From the NCBI RefSeq assembly GCF_004345565.1, contig NZ_SLWA01000001.1, forward strand, positions 1-64,000: DNA of 64,000 nt, in the 5' to 3' direction. The notes beneath the pieces were generated by a model, which did not search any database, had not been told where the DNA came from, and worked only from the letters and a program-made list of their open reading frames with translations. The translations under genes were made by a program, and so were the position numbers. Of the stretch, positions 26,190-34,960 are shown in pieces (position 1 is the first letter of the stretch; each line of letters starts with the position of its first letter). The stretch is from Flavobacterium circumlabens. GTDB taxonomy: Bacteria > Bacteroidota > Bacteroidia > Flavobacteriales > Flavobacteriaceae.

Positions 26190-26534
26190 TTATTTATCGT
26201 CCCCTACTATTTTATAAGTAATAGACTGAAGTACAGACAATATAACACTAAATATTAATGCTGTCCAGAATGAATCAACCGCAAAACCTCCAACAATATG
26301 GGTACAAAGCAAAATAATGATTGCATTAATTACTAATAAAAATAAGCCCAGCGTAATAACTGTTACCGGCAATGTCAGGATAACTAATATTGGTTTTATA
26401 AAAATATTAAGCAATCCTAAAACCACTGCAACAATTACAGCTGTACCAAAACTGGCAACGTGAACGCCTGACAATACATTAGCGATTAACAAAACTAAAG
26501 CTGCTGTAACGAGGAGTCTTAGTAATAATTTCAT
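26190..26534 (-). CDS. Phage-holin-family-IV-like small membrane protein
   Basis: A 114-residue integral membrane protein with four hydrophobic helices and the family pattern GLLNIFIKPILVILTLPVTV, which identifies the 4-TMS phage-holin superfamily (PF04020-like) widely found in chromosomes. I start at MKLLLRLLV because an upstream in-frame Met would add a non-hydrophobic 25-residue tail from repeat DNA. Despite the family name there is no phage context. Role unknown. Confidence 0.85.
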   Translation of the reverse strand: MKLLLRLLVTAALVLLIANVLSGVHVASFGTAVIVAVVLGLLNIFIKPILVILTLPVTVITLGLFLLVINAIIILLCTHIVGGFAVDSFWTALIFSVILSVLQSITYKIVGDDK

Positions 26535-26600
26535 ATTTTTTTGATTTAAAGTTTCAATAAATGTAATGAATTTTATAATTATCCACCACTGCATTGTTAT

Positions 26601-26687
26601 TTTTGCCACAGATTATAAGGATCTTCTCAGATTAAGATTTAAGCATTTTGAAAAAAATCACGCCAATCCTTATAATCTGTGGCAAAA
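26601..26687. repeat. 22-bp perfect inverted repeat (gccacagattataaggat)
   Basis: Arms 26601-26622 and 26666-26687 are perfect reverse complements around a 43-base loop rich in agatt/aatc words. The core gccacagatt... is a repeat motif I recall as very frequent in Flavobacterium intergenic DNA. It lies between two minus-strand genes and could also act as a terminator for the hydrolase gene. Confidence 0.85.
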
Positions 26688-26699
26688 AAACTAAATTAA

Positions 26700-27464
26700 T
26701 TATTCTTTTAAAAACGCAGTAGTTAATTCAAAAAACATTTTAGGATTTTCGGCATGAAGCCAGTGTCCCGCATTTGGAATGGTTTCGAACTTCACATCCG
26801 GAAAATGCTGGCGTATCGCATCAAAATCCGAATCTAAGATATATCCGGAATTTCCACCGCGGATAAACAATGTTGGCTGATTGAAAACTAAATTGTCTGC
26901 CAGAGGTTTTCCAATTTCGTCCAGATTATTATTAAAAACGGCCAAATTAAAGCGGAATGCCAATTGTCCCGGTTCCTGCCAATATAAATTCTTTAGTAAA
27001 AACTGACGGGTTCCAAAATCAGGAACATATTGTGCTACAATTTCCTCAACATCATTACGGCTTGGTTTTACCGAAAAATCAACAGCATTAAGGCCTGCCA
27101 AAATATCCTGATGGTGCTGTTTGTAAAACTTCGGACCAATATCTGCCACAATTAACTTATCTGCTATTTCAGGATAAGTCGTTGCAAAAAGCATCGCTAC
27201 TTTTCCGCCCATCGAATGCCCCAGTATATCTATCTTATTTAATTGATTGGCCTGACAATACTCGAATACGTCTTTTGCCATGGCTTCATATGTAAATTCA
27301 TCCGAATGAAAACTACGCCCATGGTTTCGCAAATCTAAAACATGAACCTGAAAACCTGCTTCTGCATATTGTGCGGCAAGTGTTTTCCAATTATCTGACA
27401 TTCCAAGAAAACCGTGCATGATGATGAATGGCTTTCCTTCACCTTCTATTTTTGAGTATAACAT
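26700..27464 (-). CDS. Alpha/beta-fold hydrolase (YbfF-like esterase)
   Basis: A 254-residue soluble hydrolase. The oxyanion region is MHGFLGMSDNW, the nucleophile S84 lies in GHSMGGK, and the catalytic histidine is H234 in NAGHWLHAENP. The sequence most resembles the YbfF acyl-CoA esterase group. Physiological substrate cannot be predicted. Complete catalytic machinery and standard length. Confidence 0.88.
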   Translation of the reverse strand: MLYSKIEGEGKPFIIMHGFLGMSDNWKTLAAQYAEAGFQVHVLDLRNHGRSFHSDEFTYEAMAKDVFEYCQANQLNKIDILGHSMGGKVAMLFATTYPEIADKLIVADIGPKFYKQHHQDILAGLNAVDFSVKPSRNDVEEIVAQYVPDFGTRQFLLKNLYWQEPGQLAFRFNLAVFNNNLDEIGKPLADNLVFNQPTLFIRGGNSGYILDSDFDAIRQHFPDVKFETIPNAGHWLHAENPKMFFELTTAFLKE

Positions 27465-27578
27465 TTATCGTTTGTTTTAAATATTACAAAGGTAAAAAAC
27501 TTATTTATCAATTTATTGCAGAATAATATCCTGACCAACAACTTTAGACTTAAATTATTAAAAAAAAGTTTACATTTT

Positions 27579-27592
27579 TACGGGTTCCCGTA
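27579..27592. promoter_or_regulatory. tacggg-tt-cccgta palindrome, possible operator
   Basis: A perfect 6+6 inverted repeat with a 2-base centre, unusually GC-rich for this AT-rich gap, lies 87 bases upstream of the start of the lipoprotein gene at 27679. Size and placement fit a binding site for a dimeric regulator. No regulator is assigned. Confidence 0.35.
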
Positions 27593-27678
27593 TAGAAAAA
27601 TAAATCCATAATAGTACCTTGCGGCTTTAAAAATCAAACCAAATCCTTTGATTTATTTAATTAATTTAAACCTTGATC

Positions 27679-29052
27679 ATGATTAAAAAAATTGTTTTAA
27701 TGTCTTTAGTTCTTTCACAGCTTGCAATCTCTTGTTCCAGCGATGACAGTAACGACGAAATCACACCGGAAACAGAGCAAACTCTGGCTGAACAGATTGC
27801 AAATATCGTTAAACAGCCTTACTCTAAATTAACACCTACTGAACAAAAAACAAAACTAGAAGTAGAAGCCAATGAAATGTTAGTTCAGCTAGACAAATCA
27901 AAAACTTCCGGAGCAATTGAGGCCATACAAAATTTAGGTCGTTTATTCAGCCTGAAACACATTGATCTTTTTGATGGAAAAACGGACAATGGAGTGGAAG
28001 AAGTTTTAAACATTTCAGGAGTTTATGGGATCTATACCTGGAATAACGCACAGAAAAACTGGACAAAAACAGCTTCAACGACTGAATTGAAATTCGTTTT
28101 TCCTGCTAAGGAATCACAAACGGCAAACAACGCTGTATTATCTTCTAAAAGCACGTCTTCTGACATAAAATTTAAAAACATAGATACTTACAGCCAATGG
28201 GTTTACAATCCTGAAACAGGACAAGGAAGCTATACTGAATCTATAAATGACTGGTTCTTTTTACCGACTTCTGTAGATGCTGTTTTAACAATCGACGGTA
28301 CTCAGTCTGCAACTCTGGCTTCAACTGCCAAATATTCAACTGTAAACAAATCTCCGGAAGAATTCACGTATAAAGTAACTTTAAACGATGGATACACTTG
28401 GGAAATGAGTGGTAAAAAAGGAACTGAAACAACTGCAAAAGCTGCTTTTACTTTTAACGGAAAAAATTTAATTGAATTTAATTCGGGCAGCACAGCACAA
28501 ATTGATGCTCTGATTGACAACGATGAAATTGCAGCTTATAAAGGAAAAGCAAATGGTCTGATCAAAATAATGGATAATTTTATCATTGTTACCGAAATGG
28601 ATCTTGCTACCGCAGCAGCTGATGATATTGCATTAGCTAAAAGCGTAACGTATCCTGTTCATCCTGATTACGAAAAAGCTAACAGTGACTTTAAAGCGTA
28701 TTATACTGCTATTAATACCTACAATCAGAAATATGCTGCAGGTACTGCTGCTAATTTCAATAAAAACATGAAATTAATTTTAGTTTCTAAAAAAGACGGA
28801 ACTAAGATAGCCGATATCGTTCAACATGAAGAAAAAGGACATGCCTATAATTTTAACTTACCGGTTTGGAATGCTGAATATGAGTATTGGCAATCAGGTC
28901 AAGGGGAATCATTTACACAACAGTATTATGATGAGATCTCTTATTTAAAATTCAATGACAATACCGAAGTAGCAATGAGTGTTTACTTCTCATCAGGATT
29001 TGAAAATTTAGAAACTAAATTCGAGGATTTCGCAAAATCTTTTAAAAAGTAA
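27679..29052 (+). CDS. Lipoprotein of unknown function
   Basis: A 457-residue lipoprotein. The signal ends in LAISC with the lipid-bearing cysteine followed by SSDDSND, an acidic patch like the surface-export signals of flavobacterial lipoproteins. The remainder is Thr/Lys/Ala-rich with likely beta structure and ends in a helical YFSSGFENLETKFEDFAKSF. I chose ATG at 27679; a TTG two codons upstream is possible. I do not recognise a family. It stands alone with its own terminator. Confidence 0.75.
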   Translation: MIKKIVLMSLVLSQLAISCSSDDSNDEITPETEQTLAEQIANIVKQPYSKLTPTEQKTKLEVEANEMLVQLDKSKTSGAIEAIQNLGRLFSLKHIDLFDGKTDNGVEEVLNISGVYGIYTWNNAQKNWTKTASTTELKFVFPAKESQTANNAVLSSKSTSSDIKFKNIDTYSQWVYNPETGQGSYTESINDWFFLPTSVDAVLTIDGTQSATLASTAKYSTVNKSPEEFTYKVTLNDGYTWEMSGKKGTETTAKAAFTFNGKNLIEFNSGSTAQIDALIDNDEIAAYKGKANGLIKIMDNFIIVTEMDLATAAADDIALAKSVTYPVHPDYEKANSDFKAYYTAINTYNQKYAAGTAANFNKNMKLILVSKKDGTKIADIVQHEEKGHAYNFNLPVWNAEYEYWQSGQGESFTQQYYDEISYLKFNDNTEVAMSVYFSSGFENLETKFEDFAKSFKK

Positions 29053-29072
29053 TAAGCGATACCATTTTACAG

Positions 29073-29103
29073 AGAGCCGATTTGAAATATTCAAATCGGC
29101 TCT
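29073..29103. terminator. Bidirectional terminator
   Basis: Perfect 13-bp stem agagccgatttga / tcaaatcggctct around aatat, followed by tattttttt on the plus strand. It lies between the converging lipoprotein and DUF4249 genes, and its last base is the first base of the DUF4249 stop codon. Confidence 0.88.
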
Positions 29104-29957
29104 TATTTTTTTGAAGGTGTTTTAACTATTATGGTGCTGTGTCCGTATCCGGCCCAAATACCAATACCTCCCTTTATATTCGATTTCAAACTGGTATTAG
29201 AAGGATAAATTGGATTTTTGCTGTTGACAATCTCATTTTGCCAGCTGTTCCAGAAATCTAAGGCATCTTTGTTTTGAGTTCTTAATTTTACAAAAATTAC
29301 ATCTCCGTCTGCAAAGTAAGGAGTGAATTTGGCTCTCGGAAAAAGCAAAACGCCTCTGTTAACCTGCATTGAAACCGATGCTTCCTGAAAGTTTCTATCA
29401 TCTAAATTTCCGTAAAATGCCGGAACAAAAATGGCTTCTTTTCCATCGATTTTTGTAGCCACCTGATAATAATTCTTTTCTGCCACAGGATCATCAAATT
29501 TCACAAAAACATAACCTGTTGTATCAGCCGGATTCTTTTTTACATACGCTGCGCTTTTTAGCGTGACACTTTTTGGTATTGTTGTTTTTGCTTCTACTAT
29601 ACGATTTAAATATTCTATTTTTAACGAATACTCTTTTCCTGCCTCGCCTTTTAACGTGGAGCCAAAATAGACAAAGGGAGGTATTCTGTCTTTATCATTT
29701 TTTACTCTTAAAACTTCAGAAGTCTGCCCGTCAGAAATTGTGATTTTGGCTGATCGTATCACGTGATTTAAAACATTGGCCGAATCAATAACATTTGTAA
29801 CAGGAATGCTGCTCGATAAGAAAACCTGCGCAAAATCGCCTTCCTCAATCCAGCCTTCGACTACAATTTTAGACTCCACATTATCTTGTTTAACAAAATC
29901 ATCACCCGAACAACTTATTGTCAGTACCACCAAAAGCAATAAAAAACCTTTTTTCAT
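29103..29957 (-). CDS. DUF4249-family lipoprotein
   Basis: A 284-residue outer-membrane lipoprotein with lipobox LTISC followed by SGDDF, an acidic export-like signal. The body matches DUF4249 (KIVVEGWIEEGDFAQVFLSS near the start, FVKFDDPVAEKNYYQV in the middle). DUF4249 proteins are found next to TonB-dependent receptors in Bacteroidota and are thought to act as surface partners, like SusD for SusC. Here the receptor gene is immediately upstream, 3 bp away, supporting a functional pair. Confidence 0.88.
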   Translation of the reverse strand: MKKGFLLLLVVLTISCSGDDFVKQDNVESKIVVEGWIEEGDFAQVFLSSSIPVTNVIDSANVLNHVIRSAKITISDGQTSEVLRVKNDKDRIPPFVYFGSTLKGEAGKEYSLKIEYLNRIVEAKTTIPKSVTLKSAAYVKKNPADTTGYVFVKFDDPVAEKNYYQVATKIDGKEAIFVPAFYGNLDDRNFQEASVSMQVNRGVLLFPRAKFTPYFADGDVIFVKLRTQNKDALDFWNSWQNEIVNSKNPIYPSNTSLKSNIKGGIGIWAGYGHSTIIVKTPSKK

Positions 29958-29960
29958 TTG

Positions 29961-32240
29961 TTAAAATTTAAACCTCCAGCTTATGGAAGGCAATATTCGA
30001 TATAAAACCTTTTTTTCCTGTTTTACAATCACACTGCTCTTATCCTCGTTGACCTGAACATTGAGTACTACATAAACCGGATTTTCTATATTAAAAGTAT
30101 TGTAAATTGAAAAATTAAGTGCGCTTTCTTTCTTATTTGTTTTTAGGAAAAAGTAATTGACCGAAAGATCTGTCCGAATATAATTGGGCATCTGCGCGTT
30201 ATTATATTCTGAATATTCCTTGACAGGATTATTATTTACAAAATACCAAGAGGTCGGCATTGTAAAACGACTGCCTGAACTGAATATCTGAGTCAGGCCA
30301 AAATTCCATTTTGCATTTAAGTCGTACATCCCAACCAAAGAAAGATTATGGCGTCGGTCGTATTTTGCAAAATAAGTATTCCCATTATTGAGTCCGTCAA
30401 AATTCCGATCCGACCAGCTTAATGTGTAACTCAGCCAGCCATTCAGTTTTCCGTTGTTTTTTCGCAACATCATTTCAAGACCATAGGCTTTTCCTTTTCC
30501 TCTCAGCAAATCATTTTCAAGAGTAGTAGTTTCATTAAACTGCGTTACGCCGTAAGGGTATTCGAGTAAATCTTTCATAGAGCGGTAAAACCCTCCAAAA
30601 GAGGAAACTATATTTTTCGAAATATTCTGAGCAGAACCAACCGAAAACTCATTTGAAGATTGTGGTTTTATTCCGTTTGAACTGGCAATCCAAAAATCTG
30701 TCGGAATCCCAACGCTTGAAGTAGTGATCAAACTTAAATACTGATATTGTCTGTTGTAGGAGGCATAAAAAGAATAGCGGTCATTCGCTATATAATTCAA
30801 CAGAACACGAGGCTGAAAATGAAGATAGGAATCTACTTTGCCGGAAGTATAATAATTGATTCGAAGACCTAACTCGGCATTTAAATGATCCGTCAACTTT
30901 GGTTTTATCGTCGTAAAGACCGCTGCTTCATTAGCATTAATTTTATTATTCCGGGTACTATTATTTGCATCGGTCAGGTTTTCAACATTCACTTTTTGAG
31001 GCTGTAAATTATGATAAACATATTGTAAACCTGATTCAAATACAATATTTTTAAAGGAATAACGAACTGAATTGTTAAATCCAAAATCCTTTACATAAGA
31101 CGAAACCCCAAACTGAATTGTGGCCTGCTCCATCTGCAAATCATTTGAATAGTGACTAAAATAAACCGAATTGGTCATATTTACATCAGGAGAAATCGTA
31201 GTTGCCAGAGTAGGAGAAACGGTAAAGTTGCTCCACTTTAAATTTGTTTTTAAAATAAGATTATCATCCTTAATTTTCAACTCATCACCACTAACGAATG
31301 CAGCAACAGAAAAAAGGTTTTTTTCAGAAAGCCGAGATACAAAAGTCATATTCGCGTCTGAAAATCCGTATTTCATATCCTGGACATCATTATTTTCGGA
31401 ACCTGCTTTTATAAAGGGCCCAACAACTTCATCTATATATGTTTTTCTTCCGGAAATATAAAACCCGGACTTTCCGGTTAATGGAACAGACAGTGTTAAC
31501 TGAGAAGCTAAGATTCCTAGATTTCCCTGCACCGCAAATTCTGAAGGCACTTTTTTAAACGGAACCAATAACGTAGTAGAACTAAGTCTTCCGCCATATT
31601 TTGCATTGGAACTCGACTTATCAAATTCAACTTCTTTAATATGATCGGTATTATAAAAAGGAAAAACACCCAATAAATGTGACATTCCATAAACCGGAGT
31701 TCCATCATACAATATCGCATTGTGCCCGGGATCTCCTCCCCTGACATATAAATATCCGTTGGCGTCACCTGAGTTTTGTACTCCCGGTGTTAATTGCAGC
31801 AGTTTAATAATATCTGTGGTTCCCAAAAGTGTGGGTACAGATGATAATTCTTTTAGATTAAAGACTAATTTGCCGCCTGATAAGGTTTTAATGCCCTTTT
31901 TATTATCATTATCAATTACCACTTCTTTTAAAAAAGAAATATCTTTTTCCAGAACAATTGAAATTACAGTATCTTTTACAAGATCGAAAAAAAGGTCTTT
32001 TTGGATGTAACCTGCCGGGTTGACGGTCATTTTTATTTTCCCTAAAACAATGCTTTCCGAAAAATGACCCAGCGTATCGGTTATGGTGGAATAGTGAAGA
32101 TTATTTACTGTAAAGGAAATATTTATCCCTCCCAAATTTTCATTTTCAGAAGATTTTATATTTCCGGTTATTACAGCCTTTGTTTGCGCAAACAAACCGG
32201 AAAGGCAGCATAAGAAAAAGAAAATTATAGATTTCAACAC
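29961..32240 (-). CDS. TonB-dependent receptor with N-terminal carboxypeptidase-like domain
   Basis: A 759-residue outer-membrane transporter. A signal peptide (1-18, ending LFAQ) is followed by a CarboxypepD_reg-like domain (about 22-100), a plug domain (about 115-225, with LKLLQLTPGVQNSGDANGYLYVR-type plug sequence and YDGTPVYGMSHL), and a beta-barrel ending in aromatic RILPSISWRFKF. It is shorter than SusC and pairs with DUF4249 rather than SusD. The substrate is unknown; no ECF sigma/anti-sigma or degradative gene lies nearby. Confidence 0.9.
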   Translation of the reverse strand: MLKSIIFFFLCCLSGLFAQTKAVITGNIKSSENENLGGINISFTVNNLHYSTITDTLGHFSESIVLGKIKMTVNPAGYIQKDLFFDLVKDTVISIVLEKDISFLKEVVIDNDNKKGIKTLSGGKLVFNLKELSSVPTLLGTTDIIKLLQLTPGVQNSGDANGYLYVRGGDPGHNAILYDGTPVYGMSHLLGVFPFYNTDHIKEVEFDKSSSNAKYGGRLSSTTLLVPFKKVPSEFAVQGNLGILASQLTLSVPLTGKSGFYISGRKTYIDEVVGPFIKAGSENNDVQDMKYGFSDANMTFVSRLSEKNLFSVAAFVSGDELKIKDDNLILKTNLKWSNFTVSPTLATTISPDVNMTNSVYFSHYSNDLQMEQATIQFGVSSYVKDFGFNNSVRYSFKNIVFESGLQYVYHNLQPQKVNVENLTDANNSTRNNKINANEAAVFTTIKPKLTDHLNAELGLRINYYTSGKVDSYLHFQPRVLLNYIANDRYSFYASYNRQYQYLSLITTSSVGIPTDFWIASSNGIKPQSSNEFSVGSAQNISKNIVSSFGGFYRSMKDLLEYPYGVTQFNETTTLENDLLRGKGKAYGLEMMLRKNNGKLNGWLSYTLSWSDRNFDGLNNGNTYFAKYDRRHNLSLVGMYDLNAKWNFGLTQIFSSGSRFTMPTSWYFVNNNPVKEYSEYNNAQMPNYIRTDLSVNYFFLKTNKKESALNFSIYNTFNIENPVYVVLNVQVNEDKSSVIVKQEKKVLYRILPSISWRFKF

Positions 32241-32268
32241 TTCATTTTAATAAGAAAAGCGCGAAAGT

Positions 32269-32307
32269 AAACAATTATAACCCAATTACATCAGGTTATA
32301 ATTGTTT
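32269..32307. terminator. Hairpin downstream of pdxJ
   Basis: A 14-bp perfect inverted repeat (aaacaattataacc with ggttataattgttt) around an 11-base loop lies 11 bases past the pdxJ stop. The stem is AT-rich and the T tract is short. Confidence 0.65.
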
Positions 32308-32318
32308 TAATTTTAGAT

Positions 32319-33032
32319 TTATTTTAGTTTTTGCAGGTACATATTCACCACATTATCCAGACCCAGATAAAGGGCCTCTGAAATTAAAGCATGCCCGATA
32401 GAAACCTCTAATAATCCCGGAATATTTTGTTTAAAAAACTGAATATTATCCAGACTTAAATCATGACCTGCATTAATTCCCAAGCCTAATTCGTTTGCTA
32501 ATTCCGCCGCTTTCACATAAGGATCAATTCCGTTTTTATTTCCCAGGTCATATTCGTGTGCAAAAGCTTCCGTATATAATTCGATTCTTTCGGTGCCGGT
32601 TTTTTTTGCTCCTTCAATCATTTCTAAAACCGGATCAACAAAAATCGAAGTTCGGATTCCGTTACGCTGAAATTCCCGGATAACTTCACTTAAATAAGAT
32701 TGATTTTTCAGGGTATCCCAACCTGCAGAAGATGTAATAGCTCCTATGGCATCCGGAACCAATGTAACCTGTGTCGGCTTGCATTCTAAAACCAGATCGA
32801 TAAAATTATGCTGCGGATTTCCCTCTATATTGTATTCGGTATGCACGATGGCTTTTAAATCACGAGCATCCTGATAACGAATATGACGTTCATCCGGACG
32901 TGGATGAATCGTGATTCCCTGTCCTCCAAAATTCTGGATATCTGTTGCTACTTTCAACAAATCAGGAACATTTCCACCACGCGCATTTCTCAGTGTTGCA
33001 ATTTTATTGATATTTACACTTAATTTTGTCAT
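32319..33032 (-). CDS. pdxJ: Pyridoxine 5'-phosphate synthase PdxJ
   Basis: A 237-residue TIM-barrel enzyme that condenses 1-deoxyxylulose 5-phosphate with 3-amino-2-oxopropyl phosphate to form pyridoxine 5'-phosphate. Signatures include SVNINKIATLRNARGG, GITIHPRPDERHIR, FVDPVLEMIEGAKKTG and GINAGHDLSLDNI. Length is standard. It is transcribed alone and diverges from the CBS-domain gene. Confidence 0.96.
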   Translation of the reverse strand: MTKLSVNINKIATLRNARGGNVPDLLKVATDIQNFGGQGITIHPRPDERHIRYQDARDLKAIVHTEYNIEGNPQHNFIDLVLECKPTQVTLVPDAIGAITSSAGWDTLKNQSYLSEVIREFQRNGIRTSIFVDPVLEMIEGAKKTGTERIELYTEAFAHEYDLGNKNGIDPYVKAAELANELGLGINAGHDLSLDNIQFFKQNIPGLLEVSIGHALISEALYLGLDNVVNMYLQKLK

Positions 33033-33148
33033 ATAAATAGATAATTAATTCTAGTAACATTATATTTGTTACCACAAAAATACAAAGTAAAACGTAGCAG
33101 TTTTTGCTATTTTTTGATTATTTTGCGTTAAATATCTACAACTGATTT

Positions 33149-33808
33149 ATGACAGAAATTACCAACTATATCACAAACGATTTTCGAGCAATCGACAGCC
33201 AGGAAACGATAGCGTCGGTTCAGGACTTTTTTGCCGACGTAAGTTTTTCACATTTTCCGGTTTTAGAAGATGGCATTTTCATCGGAAGCATCGCGGCCGA
33301 TGATGTTGAAACTTTTGATACAGACAAGAAAGCTATCGATTACAAATATACCTTAGAACGTTTTTTTGCACGAAAATCTATGATCTGGCTAGATCTTTTA
33401 GAAGTTTTTGCTAAAAATCATACCAATACTATTCCTGTTCTGGACGAAAATAACAGCTATATCGGCTATTACGAAATGGAAGATATTATGAAGTTTTTTA
33501 AGGACACTCCATTTTTAAAAGAACAAGGCGGCATCATTATCGTTCAAAAAGGGATTGTTGACTATTCCATGAGCCAGATAACGCAGATTGTAGAAAGCAA
33601 TAACGGCAAAATTTTAGGCTGTTTTATCTCCGAAGCTGATATGGAAAACGTTCAGATTACCGTCAAAATCGGATTGGGCGCCATGAACGAAATCATTCAG
33701 ACTTTCAGAAGATATAATTACGAAATTGTCTCTGAACATCAGGAAGATACCTATATCAACAGCTTAAAAGAGCGCTCTGATTATTTAGACAAATACCTTA
33801 ATATATAA
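33149..33808 (+). CDS. CBS-domain protein with C-terminal ACT-like region
   Basis: A 219-residue cytosolic protein. Two CBS motifs (about 5-60 and 75-125; SFSHFPVLEDGIFIGSIAADD and NTIPVLDENNSYIGYYEMED) form an adenosyl-ligand-binding Bateman module. Residues about 130-205 (GGIIIVQKGIVDYSMSQITQIVE ...) look ACT-like. It lies 94 bp upstream of nadK in the same direction, so an energy- or nucleotide-sensing role next to NADP synthesis is plausible but unproven. Confidence 0.82.
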   Translation: MTEITNYITNDFRAIDSQETIASVQDFFADVSFSHFPVLEDGIFIGSIAADDVETFDTDKKAIDYKYTLERFFARKSMIWLDLLEVFAKNHTNTIPVLDENNSYIGYYEMEDIMKFFKDTPFLKEQGGIIIVQKGIVDYSMSQITQIVESNNGKILGCFISEADMENVQITVKIGLGAMNEIIQTFRRYNYEIVSEHQEDTYINSLKERSDYLDKYLNI

Positions 33809-33818
33809 AATTAGAAAA

Positions 33819-33893
33819 TTAGATAATGAGTCAATTGAATAATTCCTGAATGAACGACACATTATCCAATTATCCAATTGACTCATTATCTAA
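33819..33893. repeat. 19-bp perfect inverted repeat in the CBS-nadK spacer
   Basis: ttagataatgagtcaattg (33819-33837) is the exact reverse complement of 33875-33893, with a 37-base loop. It ends nine bases before the nadK start codon, so if transcribed it would put nadK's ribosome-binding region at the foot of a long hairpin. No other gene content. Confidence 0.85.
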
Positions 33894-33902
33894 CTGCAAA
33901 AA

Positions 33903-34787
33903 ATGAAAGTAGCCATTTACGGACAATATTATCAAAACAGTACCGAGCCTATCATAAAAGATATTTTCTCGTTTTTCCATTCGAATAATGTTGAAATGGT
34001 AATTGAAGAAAATTTCCTGAAAATGCTTTATGAAAAGCAACTCGTTAAAAATGACTACGATACTTTTTCACCGAGCACCTCCTTAGATGATAGCTTTGAA
34101 ATGTTGATTAGTATTGGCGGTGACGGAACTATTTTGAGAGCGGCCACGCTGGTTCGTAATTCAGGCGTTCCTATTTTAGGAATTAATGCAGGAAGACTTG
34201 GTTTTCTGGCTACCGTACAAAAAGAAAATATTGATATTTTTTTACAATTCGTAATTGACAAAAACTACACTACATCAGAAAGAACCTTATTGAGTTTAAC
34301 TTGTGAGCCGGAAAATGACGCTATTGCAGAGATGAATTTTGCGATGAACGAGGTAACTGTAAGCAGAAAAGACACCACTTCGATGATTACTGTAGAAACG
34401 TACCTGAACAACGAATATTTAAATTCTTACTGGGCTGACGGCTTAATTATCTCAACACCAACAGGATCTACGGGATACTCCTTAAGCTGCGGAGGCCCGT
34501 TATTAACGCCTGATGTAAAAAGCCTGGTCATCACGCCAATTGCCCCTCATAATTTAACCGCAAGACCACTTGTTATTCCGGATGATACAGAAGTAAAACT
34601 TCGCGTTTCGGGAAGAGAAGACCAGTATTTGGTTTCACTGGACTCCAGAATTTCTTCTGTAAAAAACGAATCCATCCTGACGATTAAAAAAACGGATTTT
34701 AAAATAAAAATGGTTGAGATTCCGGGCGAAACTTTCCTGAAAACCTTAAGAAACAAATTGCTTTGGGGAGAAGATAAGAGAAATTAA
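33903..34787 (+). CDS. nadK: NAD kinase
   Basis: A 294-residue enzyme that phosphorylates NAD to NADP. The ATP-NAD kinase signature GGDGT is at 72-76 in LISIGGDGTILRAA, followed by GVPILGINAGRLGFLA, NEVTVSRKD, and STPTGSTGYSLSCGGP. Standard length and complete active site. Confidence 0.96.
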   Translation: MKVAIYGQYYQNSTEPIIKDIFSFFHSNNVEMVIEENFLKMLYEKQLVKNDYDTFSPSTSLDDSFEMLISIGGDGTILRAATLVRNSGVPILGINAGRLGFLATVQKENIDIFLQFVIDKNYTTSERTLLSLTCEPENDAIAEMNFAMNEVTVSRKDTTSMITVETYLNNEYLNSYWADGLIISTPTGSTGYSLSCGGPLLTPDVKSLVITPIAPHNLTARPLVIPDDTEVKLRVSGREDQYLVSLDSRISSVKNESILTIKKTDFKIKMVEIPGETFLKTLRNKLLWGEDKRN

Positions 34788-34913
34788 TCTTTTTTCTGAT
34801 TCACTGCTATACGATTATAGCACTTTTTCCCGTTCTGCCTGTATCGAATCTTCATTAAATGTCTCAAAATCATAATGTAAATTGAAAAAAAAGCACATTT
34901 AACTAAACAAACG

Positions 34914-34942
34914 TTGATTCGTATTGATAATTATTATATTTG
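34914..34942 (+). promoter_or_regulatory. Bacteroidota-type promoter of the DUF6089-uppS-bamA operon
   Basis: TTG at 34914-34916, an 18-base spacer, then TATATTTG at 34935-34942 match the -33/-7 consensus. The -7 box ends 18 bases before the start codon of the DUF6089 gene. Confidence 0.65.
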
Positions 34943-34960
34943 CACGCAATTTTTAATTAA

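Noticed and set aside
26190..26534. Phage remnant suggested by the holin-family name
   Set aside because: The family is common in chromosomes and no phage genes surround it.
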